Counted from the stretch's first letter, positions 23,666 through 35,136 are shown. The stretch is 64,000 bases of DNA from Ectobius pallidus (GCA_964059195.1 CAXKWD010000005.1:145977265-146041264), one strand, 5' to 3'. The notes: generated from the letters alone by a model not told the origin. Made by a program: numbers and translations.

Positions 23666-23758
23666 TTGGCGGGAGACTCTTTTGTTCAAAGCATGTTTAC
23701 GTTGGTACCACATTGCGACAAATGTCTCAATCGGAGCGGCAACTATGTAGAGAAGTAG
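23666..23758 (+). pseudogene. mariner transposase C-terminal fragment
   Basis: The frame ends with a mariner-like C-terminus: SFVQSMFTLVPHCDKCLNRS then GNYVEK and a stop at 23756-23758. The spacing of xLVPxxDKCLNxxGxYVEK matches the family. The upstream sequence does not read as transposase in this frame, so only about 30 codons are supported. The longer open frame over this spot is in another phase and is not the gene. Confidence 0.62.
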
Positions 23759-24197
23759 CTGGAAGGTATATCTAAATGTTACAAATAAAACAATTTTGAT
23801 TTTCACTGTCGTTTTCATTTCGCAATCGATCGGACCTTGAAAGAAAAAACTAGCCCTCTTAGTTTAGTAATAAGTTTGACCTATTTGAAAACAATTATAC
23901 ATTAATACTTCATGACAATATATAATTATCGGTATCAGATGAAAATTAAGTGAGTAAATGATATTTATTTCAAGAGCACAATTAAAATCAAAAGGATAAA
24001 TTCTTAGTTTCATTAATGAATGCAAATGAACTGACGTAGTTCAAAGAGAGAGAATATAAATTTCTTACGAGAAATTTCATGGTACATTAACATTGACCTA
24101 GGACACGCACTTGCTATTGCTTTGATGTCTATTAAGAGAGCGTAATATATTAATAACGTTGCAATTACTGCACTGTTTATGTTATACTTTGGTCAGT

Positions 24198-24283
24198 GTG
24201 AAATGGGTAGATTTGTCCATCCTAGAACCAACTCTGTTTACTTCAGAGTTGTTTCTAGGGTGGAAAATATCTGCTCGTTTCAC
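24198..24283. ncRNA. Candidate miRNA-like hairpin (86 nt)
   Basis: Two arms of about 40 nt pair around a 7-nt loop (tttactt). From the loop outward, CAACTCTG pairs fully with CAGAGTTG. After one mismatch, CCATCCTAGAA pairs with TTCTAGGGTGG (one G-U). After a small internal loop, AGAT pairs with ATCT and GTGAAATGGGT pairs with GCTCGTTTCAC (all pairs, some G-U). The size, small internal loops and G-U pairs are like a miRNA precursor. An outer TTTGGTCAG/CTGACCAAA pair (24188-24306) adds a lower stem across a 14-nt bulge. The strand is unknown. If the adenylate cyclase gene continues leftwards, the hairpin lies in its first intron. A tiny MITE is the main alternative. I do not recognise a known seed. 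Confidence 0.45.
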
Positions 24284-24837
24284 TATCTCAAAAGACTCTG
24301 ACCAAACTGGAAACTCATTAATCGAATAGAGAATTTTGCACATAGTTCGGACATATTTTGCAACGTGGACGATTTATAATGGTAAATAATCTAAGCAAAT
24401 ACAACAATGGGATGTAGCTGAAGGGAATAAGTTCTTAAGGTCAATAACTGTGCAGGTCGTTTATTTAATTAACTTCATAATAAGTGCAGTTTGTCTATTT
24501 AATAAATTTCATATGGTAAGGGTAGGAAAAGATTATTCTTGGCACGATGGGAACTGTAAAGAGACATACGAACTAACTAATATTCATGAGAGGAAAACCG
24601 ATTAGAAACTTATTTTTATTGCAGTTTATTTTTATTTATTTATTATTATTATTGTTATCGTTTTTTATTGAATGTGAATTATGAGACTAGTACGTATTTT
24701 TCGGCTGCCCCTTTCCTTGCCCGCACAGACATCTACTTATTATGTGTTGTTGTGTTTTAAGACATCTACTGGAAACATAACCTTCAGAACTCACCATAAA
24801 TATCAATATTCTTAAACAAAGTACTTCCTTTATAGTA

Positions 24838-25310
24838 TATTGCGATACAAGTGCCGTAAGGCACGTTTACGGGTCGAGGAAACAGATTGAAAACCCGAGG
24901 CGCAGCCAAGGGTTTTTAAGTTTTCGAGACCCGTAAATGCCTTTACGGCCCGTGTGTTGCATGCTATTTTTTGCACGATGATTATTTATATCAATTTAAT
25001 TATATTAATTGTGATATTACCTGAAAATATTATGTAAATACATTCTTGAAAATAGATGTTTATTTCAGAAAGTGATTCGCATGTGTTTGTTGTTATGGGA
25101 ACCGAATATTTGTCCTGGGGGCCGTGCCCATAAAGGCTTGTATTATGAAGTGTATCGTAATGAATTATGACGTAGCGCTTGGACCGTAAGTAATTTAATC
25201 TCATCGCAACCGTCCTTAGCAACAAGACTGTGTGGGAATGTCAACTTACGAGCCATGTAAACAACGTTCGTAAGTACCACTTACTAGCTAAGGAGTGCAC
25301 AAAAGAATTA
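24838..25310. repeat. Unclassified ~470-bp interspersed repeat, copy 1
   Basis: It is similar along its length to 53382-53828: 'tattgcgatacaagtgccgt', 'catgctattttttg', 'atgattatttatatcaattt', 'cagaaagtgatt', 'cataaaggcttgtattatga', 'cgtaagtaccact'. The first 120 bases contain paired segments, 'gtgccgtaaggcac' and 'acgggtc...gacccgt', able to form a large hairpin. No coding potential is seen. Probably a non-autonomous DNA element. Confidence 0.62.
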
Positions 25311-25637
25311 AAGTTATATAATAGTAAAATTGACTTGCCGGTGCCTACGGTTTCTCCCGCGATTATTTGCTCAACTGCAAGATGTTTCGTTTAAATCAAA
25401 TAATAGAAAAATAAATCAAACATTATATTTATTAACACTCATATTTCTTATATAAATTGCAGGAATTACATAATCATATCCTTAATTATATTGTTTATCG
25501 CTAAAAATGTAAATAATTAAAAGAACAAAACGAATCTTATGCTGCCATATGGGCATACAATTATGAAATGAAACGATTAAAATGAATCATCCATTCATGA
25601 AGCTTACCCAAATCATGTATAAACAATTTTATTATAA

Positions 25638-26241
25638 TCTCTATATATATAAAAGGCTTTGTCCTGACTGACTGACTGACTGACTGACAGGAATCAACGT
25701 AGAGCCTAAACTATAACAGGTAGAGACTTGGAATTTTGACAGTACCTTCGTTTCATAATGTAGGTGCTCACTAAAGAAAGGATTTTGAAAAATTCTGATT
25801 TTAAATGCCAAAAATCAAATGTTTTTTAGAATACTTTATCCCTTTTTACACAGAATTATCGAATCCGAATCACATTTGACATTAAAACATATTGTTGCCA
25901 GTGGGTTTCAGATGGGTTTGGAATTAAATTAAATGGAAGTTTGACAATTACAGTTGGCTTGTCTATTTTTGTCATACCTTGAAATAAAACTTTCGCGATC
26001 GCTTGAATGTTGTATGTCCTAATATGGTCAAACATTGTTTTATTTGGACGAAACTCACTATACAGGGGTTTTCTGGGCCAAGGAACTCGAATCTCAGGTC
26101 GCCTTTACCAGGCGAAGCTATCTAATCGTGGTATGTAGTCCACGTGATTTAGGTGTTAATAAATATAATGATTAACTATTATGCTCTTAATTTTTAATTT
26201 TTGAAATAATTATCGCGGGCGAAGCCGCGGGCACATGCTAG
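25638..26241 (+). mobile_element. Intact non-autonomous Helitron (604 bp)
   Basis: It begins TCTCTATATATATAAAAGGC preceded by A, and ends with a GC-rich hairpin (cgcgggc-gaa-gccgcgg, one bulge), ten bases, then CTAG followed by T (26242). These are the classic Helitron signals: 5' TC, 3' hairpin, CTRR end, A/T insertion site. Removing it rejoins the interrupted matches of the element at 25334-26900, which proves the insertion boundaries. A (GACT)n run follows the start. No Rep/helicase is present, so mobility would need a partner in trans. Confidence 0.88.
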
Positions 26242-26540
26242 TAATTTATAATTAAAATCTAAAAACCCGGCTTCGAGGTGCATTTCACAAACAAAGTGCA
26301 CCACCCGGTGGAAAAAAAAAAGACTTCAGATTAGAGTTCCCTAGTCTTCCCCCAAAAAAGACCCGCATAGTGAGTTTCGTCCAAATCATTCAATGTTCTC
26401 CCATTTAGGCGTGCTTTCATGATCCCCTTCTGACCACCTAGCCTATGTTAAAAATATCAGATCTCTGCGAACAGTAAAACAAATGAATCAAGATAGCAAC
26501 CGAGCAAGGCCATTTTGAATTAATTTCACAATTTAATACT

Positions 26541-26687
26541 AATATTTATATTAATCTACTATATCCCCTAAACACGAGCTTGCTCATATAGGGGAATGTG
26601 TGGTTTTGGTGTTTTTACTTGTATTAATTGTAATAATGATAATAATGTAATAATTATTATTATGAAATAAACTATTACAGCAAAAAA
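26541..26687 (+). mobile_element. Short retroposon-like insert with A-tail
   Basis: The 147-base insert interrupts the Helitron-like element and is flanked by AATACT on both sides (26535-26540, 26688-26693). It ends with AATAAA (about 26665-26670) and then a short A-run, suggesting reverse transcription of a polyadenylated RNA. The left part resembles the start of the Helitron at 14283 (TCTACTATA..CCCTAAA), so an alternative is a truncated Helitron end. Confidence 0.5.
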
Positions 26688-27194
26688 AATACTGTCTTGC
26701 CAATAGGAACGTTTTCCACAACTATCGAATTGTTCGTCTTGTTTCTTGTGGAAGGTATTTCGCCTCTTCGAAAACATTTGATATTTGGCATTAAAAATAA
26801 AAATTTGCAAAATCCTTTCTTAGTGAGTACTTAAATTATGAAACGAAGGCACTGTCAAAATTCCAAGTCTCTACCTATTATAGTTTAGGCTCTATGATGA
26901 TTATACAGATAAAGATAATATACCATAACATATTATGCGTATTATGGAATTTGGGTACGAAATTGAAACAAAGCCGAAATAACTTTCTTTATTTGCCTTA
27001 TTATCTCTGCTGTTATACAATTTCTGAGGTGACAAATTTATACGTCAGTAGCAGTGAAAAGTTAAAAGCTTTTTTTCATTTTTGTTTTTTCTTCGATTCC
27101 GACGATTAGGTGCATGCATTCGGGACTACAAAATTTAAAATTGAATTCTTATTTTCTCATTCATCTGCTTCTTATCGTAATTTAGCGGCTGTTA

Positions 27195-27300
27195 TGGCTG
27201 ATTTATAGACATGGGACTGTCACGCTTCTTCATGTGAAAATGTCTAAGACATGGACTGGGATCGAATCCGCCAGAATGAACAGAATGTCAGCTTTGACTT
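27195..27300 (-). mobile_element. SINE fragment, family B
   Basis: It has the family B order seen at 46085-46238: 'gacatgggactgtcac', then 'catggactgggatcgaatccg' (box B on the minus strand reads 'ggattcgatccc') and 'aatgtcagc'. The tRNA-like head is incomplete. Confidence 0.55.
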
Positions 27301-28185
27301 TGATGTCTTATAATGTTAGATAGACCTATATTTTGTTTTCTAAAAGCTACTAAAATTGTTATGACAGTTTTGTGACATATTTTTGAAAGATTATTCCTAA
27401 CAGTGAAATATAATAATTTATTATGTGTTATAATTAGGACAAGGCATTTTATGTTTTTGCATCTTTTGAAAGATAGCTCGAATATAAATACAAATGTGTA
27501 TTATGAATTAGTTGATTAAATGGGCACTTTGTTATGGCATTATTTTCTATTTTTCGTCATTTTCAACAATCTTCATTATTTATTTTAATTCAGATTTACT
27601 TCTTAAGTAACAATGAGCGTTTTATATTGTAAATTAAATGTAATGCACTGTCATCCATTAATTCCTTTGTAAAATCAAAACAATATTTTGGACAAGGACC
27701 AAACAAAAGTAAGATGCGTGAATATTATAGTTCATTTATTGTCAGACATTCCGTTAGCACTTTTTAAGTCTGACAATATATTTTTGCACTAAAACAGCAT
27801 CATGTTCTTTCTTGAGCAAGATCAAAAAAGTCTTCTCTGTGATAAGTAATTATAAAAACCTAGTTATTGGCAAGTAGCCTAGTAAGGGATAACTTATTGG
27901 TCAGTTTTTAATTTTGCGTCATTTAAAAATATTTTAGATTGTAGGGTACATGTATTTTTTATTTTGCATTATTTCGCTATTTAATGCCTTGCCCTAGTTG
28001 TAATATTACTGTTGACTGAAAGGATATGAATTGATATCCCTCTGAACAAGCAGTAAGACACAATATTACCGCTGACAGCTGGATAAAGAATGGTATTTAG
28101 AAGGCACTGGAATAGACAACGAATTGGATGCGTGGGCTGTTTCATTGATAAATAAATACAGATGGTAGCGTGAGAGGAGGCCTAC

Positions 28186-28743
28186 CTGTTGGAGAAGATG
28201 TGCGTCTGACTTCCCCAGTCCGACGACGGCCACGAGGTACGATGCACATGTCCCAATACTCAGTACGACACAATACCGTAACCTCAGAGGCAGAGTGACG
28301 AAGAGCAGATAGTCCAGGAGCAGTACCCATCCCAGCGAGTCACGGCCGGTAACTTCGTTCTTCTTGAGGAACAGGTGCGCAAGAAGCTGAGAATTAGCCA
28401 GGTGCCATGCGATGTGTGGTATAGCAGCCCAAACACTATAATGTTGTACTCCACGACAAACCCAAGCTAGCAAGCCTAAGTTGAGGCCTAGAAAGGCCGC
28501 GGTAAGTCCTCGCATAAGAGCATCCTGTCCACTAGGCACCAATAACATATACACATCGTAGAGTATAGCCGCGTACAGGAACACTTGCAAACCGGCGCGC
28601 TTTTGCTTAACACTGTATGACTGGTAGAGTCGCTCTAGGGCAGGGTCCTGGAAGGACCTGGAGAAGTATCGGAAGCAGGACCGGCTTCCGGGGTCCGCGG
28701 CGGTACCGATGTCTTTCTCCGCCGCTGCCGCCGCCGACGCCAT
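28186..28743 (-). CDS. Membrane adenylate cyclase, first coding exon (N-terminal 186 residues)
   Basis: This exon encodes the amino end of a class III membrane adenylate cyclase, the enzyme that makes cyclic AMP from ATP downstream of G proteins. After an Ala-rich cytoplasmic start, residues 36-50 (ALERLYQSYSVKQKR) match the conserved motif before the first membrane span. Five hydrophobic segments follow at about 52-69, 80-95, 105-125, 138-152 and 157-176. The run DSLGWVLLLDYLLFVTLPLR is typical of the middle of the first six-span domain. ATG at 28743 has an ideal context (CACC-ATG-G); an ATG 24 codons upstream (28815) is in frame but its sequence is not family-like. The exon ends CAACAG|GTAGG at 28186, phase 0, and the frame read through the donor is unlike cyclase. 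The catalytic domains lie on later exons that I did not find. Subtype is uncertain; from memory the type 3/type 8 branch looks closest. Confidence 0.85.
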
Positions 28744-29060
28744 GGTGTGTGTGTTAGTGTGAGGGGAGGTAATGTCGACGTCGCGATGCCATCGCGTTGG
28801 ACTCCACTTGCACACTGAGCGCCAGGAACTCTAGGACCGCCTCCTGCTCCTCAATCAATACCCGCAACCTAAACCCTCGGTTCGGACCGGCGCGCTTAGC
28901 TGAAACCCCCTGCTTGCCTGCTCTCTGGGAACAGACACAAGAAGAAGGTGCATTTTCACTTTTTTGACACCTCGCACACCGGCAATCACATCCTTAATCC
29001 CGCACTCCTTGCTAGCAAGATGTGCCGATTCCCTCTTACTTTTTATCTTCTCTGTTGAAA
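28744..29060 (-). promoter_or_regulatory. CpG-rich 5' region / probable promoter of the adenylate cyclase gene
   Basis: The exon and the stretch just upstream (about 28190-29060) are visibly richer in G+C and CpG than the rest of the window. This is usual around constitutive promoters where germline methylation is low. The 5' leader directly before the start has a short 'cacacaca' run. I found no clear TATA box. The minus-strand open frame at 28855-29097 is unlikely to be a gene. Confidence 0.5.
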
Positions 29061-29097
29061 CCTTTCTCACAAACATGAAAGGAATTTTTGTTGGCAA

Positions 29098-29627
29098 ACT
29101 TTCAAACTTCCGTTTGAATTCATTTTAGATGCCGAAGAAAATTAAATGCAATAAAATACACGTGAATAACACATAAAAACATACATCGTAGCATATTAAG
29201 TACATTCGCATGTTATAACAAGTAATTTGGTGCATTCTGCTATTAGCCTACATAAGTTACAACTAAACGAATTCCTTAAAAAAAAAATAGGCCTATTCCT
29301 AGATAACATCAACAGCTATATCATAATACCTAAAGTTCAACCTTTTTAAATTATTTAGTCTAAAGTATAAGATGCCCTTATGATGGTTGTACAAAACCGA
29401 AAGGCCTAAGCTAAAAATTTAAAAAGTTGGGGTTAAGATATATTACAATTACAGTCGAGACCCGCTAACCCGGTGCCCGCTCGTCCGTAAATCCGGTTAA
29501 TTCAACAGAAATGTAGCCCTACTTTATTTTTGTACTGAATGATCAATAAATTTTGAATGTTAACCGCAATGATCTTTTGTTTTATTAATCCAACATCAGT
29601 TTGTAAGTTAAAAACATGGGTCCTTGA
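29098..29627. other. No gene seen
   Basis: AT-rich DNA between the CpG-rich region and the next mobile element; nothing was recognised. Confidence 0.4.
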
Positions 29628-30087
29628 CATAGGCGTACCGAGGGGGGGGGGGGTTTTGGGGGTTTGAACCCCCCCCCCCCCCCATTGATTAAAAAAAGGA
29701 AAATTGTATAATTCTTTTAAGTCTGCCCATAAATTACTTAATACAAGTATAAAGCGTGGGAAGCTTAAAACTCGTTATTTTGCGTCTTAATAATTAAAAT
29801 TTTCCGGGGGGAACCCCGGAAGCTTAAACCTCGTTATTTTGCGTCTTAGTTTTTAAAATTTTCCGGGGGAGGCCCCCGGAAGCTTAAAACTCGTTATTTT
29901 GAGTCTTAATTTTTAAAATTCTCCGGGGGGGGGGCCGGAAGCTTAAAACTCGTTATTTTGCATCTTAATTTTTTAAATTTTCCGGGGAAGGACCCCCGGG
30001 CCCCCCTGGCCCCCCTCTTCCTGGGGGGTATTCCATACCCCGCAGACGTTATAACCCCCCCATATGGTCGGCCTGGTTACGCCTATG
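29628..30087. mobile_element. hAT-like element with internal 62-bp tandem repeats (460 bp)
   Basis: The ends CATAGGCGTACC and GGTTACGCCTATG are inverted repeats. GTCCTTGA occurs directly on both sides (29620-29627 and 30088-30095), an exact 8-bp target duplication. Just inside are long G and C runs. The interior (about 29758-29998) is four imperfect tandem units of about 60 bp, each with 'aagcttaaaactcgttattttg', 'tcttaat' and 'ttccgggg', each able to form a small GC hairpin at its CCGG-rich junction. There is no coding capacity. Confidence 0.82.
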
Positions 30088-30891
30088 GTCCTTGATACAG
30101 TATTAGTAAAACTAAAACTACCGGCTAGTTGTAAGGAATGTTGTATTTATGAAAAAATAGTGTCTCATAGTTTTACCCATCTAAAGCTTGTATTACAGTA
30201 CAGGACGTTCATTTTAAGCCAAATTCCGTTTAATCCGGACTTTCGGTCCCATCTAGTACAGATTAGAGGGATTATTTAATTGATCAAGCTCAACGGTACA
30301 ACCAACATTTTGCTCAGAACATATTAACTATGCATATAATTTTATATTTAAAATCACGAAAAGGTAGTTTCTATAAATTCGAGGGTTGAAAGTTTAATAG
30401 TGGCAACGCATCTATAAAATCAAAGTTAATTACAGGAAGTTCAAATCGATTTTGTTCGTACTTCAGAGCAAATAGGAGCCTTCTATCTCTACGAATTGCC
30501 TTCACAGTAACCAGAAGAAATTGAGCTGGCTATATCAATCGGTCTAAAATGAGTTTTAAAAGTTTTCACAGAGGTGGCCTATTGATAACAATTCATTATT
30601 GAGAGAAAATTCTTGGCATACAGAGGCTTTTCAGGAATTTACATTTTTATACCGAAAAGGAACGAGATGGGTCAAAGCCTGTCACTTCTTCTTCACTTCC
30701 TTTCAGCGCAGGTTCCATCATGTGCTAGACTCAATCGTTCATCATAATGAGTAAAATTTTTAACCAATCTTGAAACAGTTCATTATGTTATTGCATATTA
30801 TTGTGAACCAAGAATAATTTTAAGGTAATTGCATTATTTTTAATTATTTGCTGTCAGATCCCTGAAAGGGATATAGCAACATAGAGTTTAG

Positions 30892-31200
30892 TTTGATTTT
30901 GTTAATATACACTCCACCTATGCTCAGTATGTATTAAAATTTTAAGACATCTAACCTATTTTAAAACATCATTTATCCCTTGACATTTACCTTGTTTAAA
31001 AGTAGTATAAGCTACTGGTCTATAAATAAATAAAATACTTATGTACATATAATATAATAGTCAAAACCTTATTAAAATTCTTAACTCATTTAAAATATGT
31101 TTAAAGTCCTTAATTTTTTTTTCAAGTCATGTATTAAAATGCAGATGTCTTCTTCTTACACATACTGAGCATAGGTGGAGTGTATATTAACAAAATCAAA
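30892..31200. mobile_element. 309-bp element with perfect 41-bp inverted repeats
   Basis: The left arm (30892-30932, starting TTTGATTTTGTTAATATACA) and the right arm (31160-31200) are exact reverse complements over 41 bases. The centre is AT-rich without coding capacity. The bases outside do not show an obvious target duplication. Perfect arms in an otherwise decayed landscape suggest a recent insertion or a palindrome maintained by gene conversion. Confidence 0.75.
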
Positions 31201-34200
31201 TTATACAGCTCAGTAGGAAAATGAAAATAATTGAAATAGAGTTTAGTATTCACGCCATAAAATTATCATAAGTTAGTCATACTTCACGTGCTCGTGGAGG
31301 TGATTAATAGTAGGCCTAAATTAATCATTTAGTACGCTTGGTATAATTATAGCGTAATTTTGGGGTTTTGCGTCTTTACATAAACATAGATTAGAAATAA
31401 ATTTATAAAGCACTGTATCGTCTTAATATGTAGTCTCTTTTACCTTACCGTATTTGAATAATTAATTAAGAAAAATCTGATATGCAGATTATAAGGTAAT
31501 CTACATGCAAACAGAACTCACCACTTGGTGGAAAGGAAGGAGGAGGAAACAGATAAAGATGAGGAAAGTGAATAACATGATGAATGGGTAGGCAGATGCC
31601 CGAGGTAATGTTATGTCTAGATAATACCGTGATGAATTACTATTGGTGTGCCGCAGGGAGCCATTCTCCCAGAACCTGAATTTGTAACTATTAGACTGGT
31701 TTCACACATTAAAGTGAGTTTATTGTACCGGCTTCCAGCAAGCAAAGTACCATATAATAAGCAGGATTCATTATTCTTGACTGATAAAGATTGCAGTATG
31801 TCTCTCTTCTAAGGTAGGCTAAATAAGAGCCAAATATTGTTATGAAACATAACATTATAGAGGCACTAAATGTTTTGAAATAATTGAATTATATCTTTTG
31901 ATATTATGAAAACGACAAATAGGCTTTAACAAAACACAGAAATAGCTGATACGGGGAGAGGCCCTCCACTTACAGGAAGATACAAAGGAAAAGTATTTTC
32001 ATGAAATTATTGTTTTACTTCCTGTGCCCACACCACATATACTATAAATAGAGAAAGTATTGTGTACTACCCCGAAATTCGAATAACATAAATACCTGTC
32101 CTGATTTTCTTTAAATTTTTTATATGAGGTGTTTATACCAAGAGCTATAACTTTTATTTGAAACATTTTCTTTTTCGTAAAAATTCTCTGAAGGGTAGTT
32201 ATAAGCCAGGTACCGTTCATACGAAGTCAGTCTTGCCTGGTGAACTATAGGCTGAAACAACAAAATACGCACTCCTTGCACTTTGACCTGTTATTATTTG
32301 TCAGAATGTAAAGTGTGAAAGGCGTATGCTTAGAGTAACGAAAGTTACGTTAGTGCATTGCATTAGATTTTATTTTGGATTGTGCATCCTTCGTTGATGC
32401 CACACGAAGCGTCGTAACGACGCTCTCTTTTTTACGACTTTTACCATGAATAGAATTGTGAGGAATAGAATTTAATTTGCATGATTTCCTCGAAAGTAAC
32501 TCCAACGATTTTATTTAAATATTTTGCATGAATTATATAATATGCATAATATATAAGTATATTACAATGTAAGGTATACTATTTATTATAGGTTATACTA
32601 TCAGCTGAAACGTTAATTTTGAAAATTTTCCTGTAAATTCTCTGAGGGATAGTTACTTATAAGCTACTCATTTCAAACACAAACTTTCCTCACGAATAAT
32701 TCGACTTTGATTGAGGCTGGAACAACTGGATGCGCACTACTGCAATACATTAATGTACTTTTCATTGGACAAATAAGGGTAGAGGAATTTGTGTGGTTCA
32801 CACAAATGGTTGTGAGATTTTTTAATTTCTATTTTAAGGAATGGACATTACAGATATTTACAGTACAATTACAACGTTCACTTCTAATACACTTATAGAC
32901 TAACTCGAAATAGCAAAACTGGTTAAATCAAGTTGGAGAATTTTATATAATAAGCCTAAATATATTTGCATTACTTTATATATTTTAATGATTGCATTCA
33001 CTTGTTACATGCTATTCTAAACCGGTTTTCTGTCATGCTAAAAATGCCAATGGATCAAGGATGCAATGAAGTATATAAATTTAATGCCTTTATAAAGGAG
33101 GCGAGTTTTCGTGGTCTCATGAAATAAAACAGAGATCTTTAAATGTGTTAGGGCCTTTATGTTTTACATAGAAAGATATGTTACCAATTATGTTGAAAAA
33201 TGGATTTTAAAATTTATTATCTTGTACAGAAATATTAAAATTGATTAAGAATTTCATTAATTTTGAAGTATGATGTAAACTTTAGGACACATATTTCAAG
33301 AATTTGTTCTGATTTTTTTTTAACTATCAATATTTTCTTTAGTGATTTTATTCAAATATAAATTATACATATTCTAAGTTCGATCTTACAAATGAATTAA
33401 AGTACAGCTGTTGGACAATGTCATTACCCGAGAAGTCCGTAAAAAAGATGGAAAAATTAAATTGGATTAAGATGAAAAAAGTTTTATAACATATTTATTT
33501 TCTATAAAGATAATAAATTTTTAAATTTAATGAATTACCGGTACCTTAGCTTACATATTTACTTCAGAAGACTTAATAAAAGACTAATAACAAATCAGAC
33601 AAATATTTAAAACATGTTATGTAAAACACCCATACTGTATGACTTTCTCTGTCCATATTATGACATAGTGTAAGCGGACACTTTGTAGATCACATTTAGT
33701 TATATAAGCCTCATTCACAGCTTTATAATTTGTGAAGCAAGATTTTTGGATGCGATGATTTGCTTATATTCCATCAAATAATTCTTTTTTTAATGTCTCG
33801 AATGAAATTATCAGCTTTTAGGATTTGTACAACATTTAAACAAGGTCATTAGATTAGTTTTGGAGAAAGAAGCTGAAAATGAAAAATTTTAACCTTCTTT
33901 TCACTGCTACGTTCGTATAAATGTGTCGCCTCAAAAACCGTATAAAAGCAGAGATGTAAGAGTAGTAAAGTAATGCTTTATACAAAAATATGAGGATTTT
34001 TACTAACATTTTTTATTTTTATAGGTAAAAACGAGCTATTTCGGTTAAATTTTCCTCATAGACTTAAAACTTAAAGCCCAAAGGTGATTTAACTTAACGA
34101 CTGCATTATTATCAGCGTATAAAGTCAGCTCTGAAAGGGATAAATATTTTTTCATGAATAGATGCCCTGTTAATAATATTATTATTTATATCAACTGGAC

Positions 34201-34488
34201 ATTTTACTTTATTTACTTTTTGAATTATTATTTTATGGCGTAGAAGAAACATGCGGCTTTGCTCGTGCACTAGGCCTATAGCTTTTTTTCGGTGTGAATA
34301 GAAGTTTTATGATTAAATCGTCTGTCGGCAATGATTCATTTCGCTTTGTTCCTACAAATAAACTGTCCTATATAACTTCACATTATTATTAAAAGGACAT
34401 TAAGCCTGATCAAATTAAGGTTTCGTAACAATACATCAAGGGAAGAAAGATTTTCTTAATATTAAGGAAACTAACAAAGAAGAACCAA
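31201..34488. other. No gene seen over 3.3 kb
   Basis: A long AT-rich stretch in which I recognise no exon, RNA gene or mobile element end. Open frames at 31999-32220 (-) and 32707-32898 (+) have no known motif and are short. Confidence 0.4.
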
Positions 34489-34640
34489 GCGAGGTGGCCG
34501 AGATGGTAACGTCTTGGACTCGCACTCGGGAGGTCTCAGGTTCAAATACCGTGGGTTTTTTCATGGTTTCTCCAGTCGTAAAGGCAAATGCCGAATTGAA
34601 TATTTAAATACCTTGAATAATCTTGTAATATATACATTTA
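34489..34640 (+). mobile_element. tRNA-derived SINE, family A
   Basis: The head has an RNA polymerase III internal promoter: box A-like 'tggccgagatgg' (34495-34506) and box B 'ggttcaaatacc' (34539-34550), in a tRNA-Leu/Ser-like sequence. It is followed by the family tail 'gggttttttcatggtttctc' and 'aaggcaaatgcc'. The 3' boundary is unclear. The tail recurs at 46717, 19340 and, inverted, near 58000. Confidence 0.75.
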
Positions 34641-34927
34641 AATTAATATCTGTTGAAATTTACACCATAAAAATACACGAATTATAGAAACAATTGACAA
34701 TCAATAGTTCCTACTGTATAGACACACATCCCGAACTCCTTATATGGCCTCGCAGCTAAGAGGAGTATAAACAAAGCTGAATTAAATAATAATAATTCTA
34801 TGGTCACTTTTTCAGTTTGGAAAGAGACAGACTTACCAAACAATTTTTTTTTTCACTATGTAAGTAAAAATATAAAAACGAATCCAGCATTTTTTTAAGG
34901 AAGTTGAAGAAGATTTGAAATTACTCA

Positions 34928-35116
34928 ATGTCCAAAAGGAGGATATTGCAAACAGAGAAAAGTTTAGGAAAGCAATATTTTGATGGCGAATTTCCAGAGA
35001 AACCCAAGAAGAAAACGGGAAGTAAATGGACGGAAGAACGGAAACAGCAACATCGCGAAAGAATGAAGTTTTGGGAATACAAGAAGAAGACAACACGTGG
35101 TCCTAAGTTGGCCTAA
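34928..35116 (+). other. Short Lys/Arg-rich open frame, unrecognised
   Basis: Sixty-two codons, strongly basic (KKPKKKTGSKWTEERKQQHR, then MKFWEYKKKT). The composition resembles a fragment of a nuclear protein or of a transposon ORF1, but I cannot name a family. It stops just before the (TAA)n array. It could be a retroposed fragment; I do not claim a gene. Confidence 0.25.
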
Positions 35117-35131
35117 TCGAAAGGAAAAATT

Positions 35132-35136
<5 letters not shown>

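Larger units (their letters stand above)
25334..26900 (-). mobile_element. Old Helitron-like element, split by two insertions
   Basis: Its outer parts match copy A (21410-22188) from the 3' side ('cccgcgattattt', 'aattacataat') through 'ttaaaatgaa.cat', 'aaaaacccggct', 'gcatagtgagtttcgtccaa', 'tccccttctgaccacctagc' to 'gtctctacctatta'. Between matching blocks it contains a complete Helitron on the opposite strand (25638-26241) and a short retroposon-like insert (26541-26687). Its own hairpin and terminal bases have decayed. Confidence 0.7.

Noticed and set aside
23554..23775. A 73-codon plus-strand gene
   Set aside because: The mariner C-terminus is in a different phase of the same DNA; this frame is out of phase and has no motif.
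28855..29097. 80-codon minus-strand open frame upstream of the adenylate cyclase exon
   Set aside because: It sits in the CpG-rich promoter region, has no known motif and is in neither a splice-compatible nor a family-like context; at best an upstream open frame.
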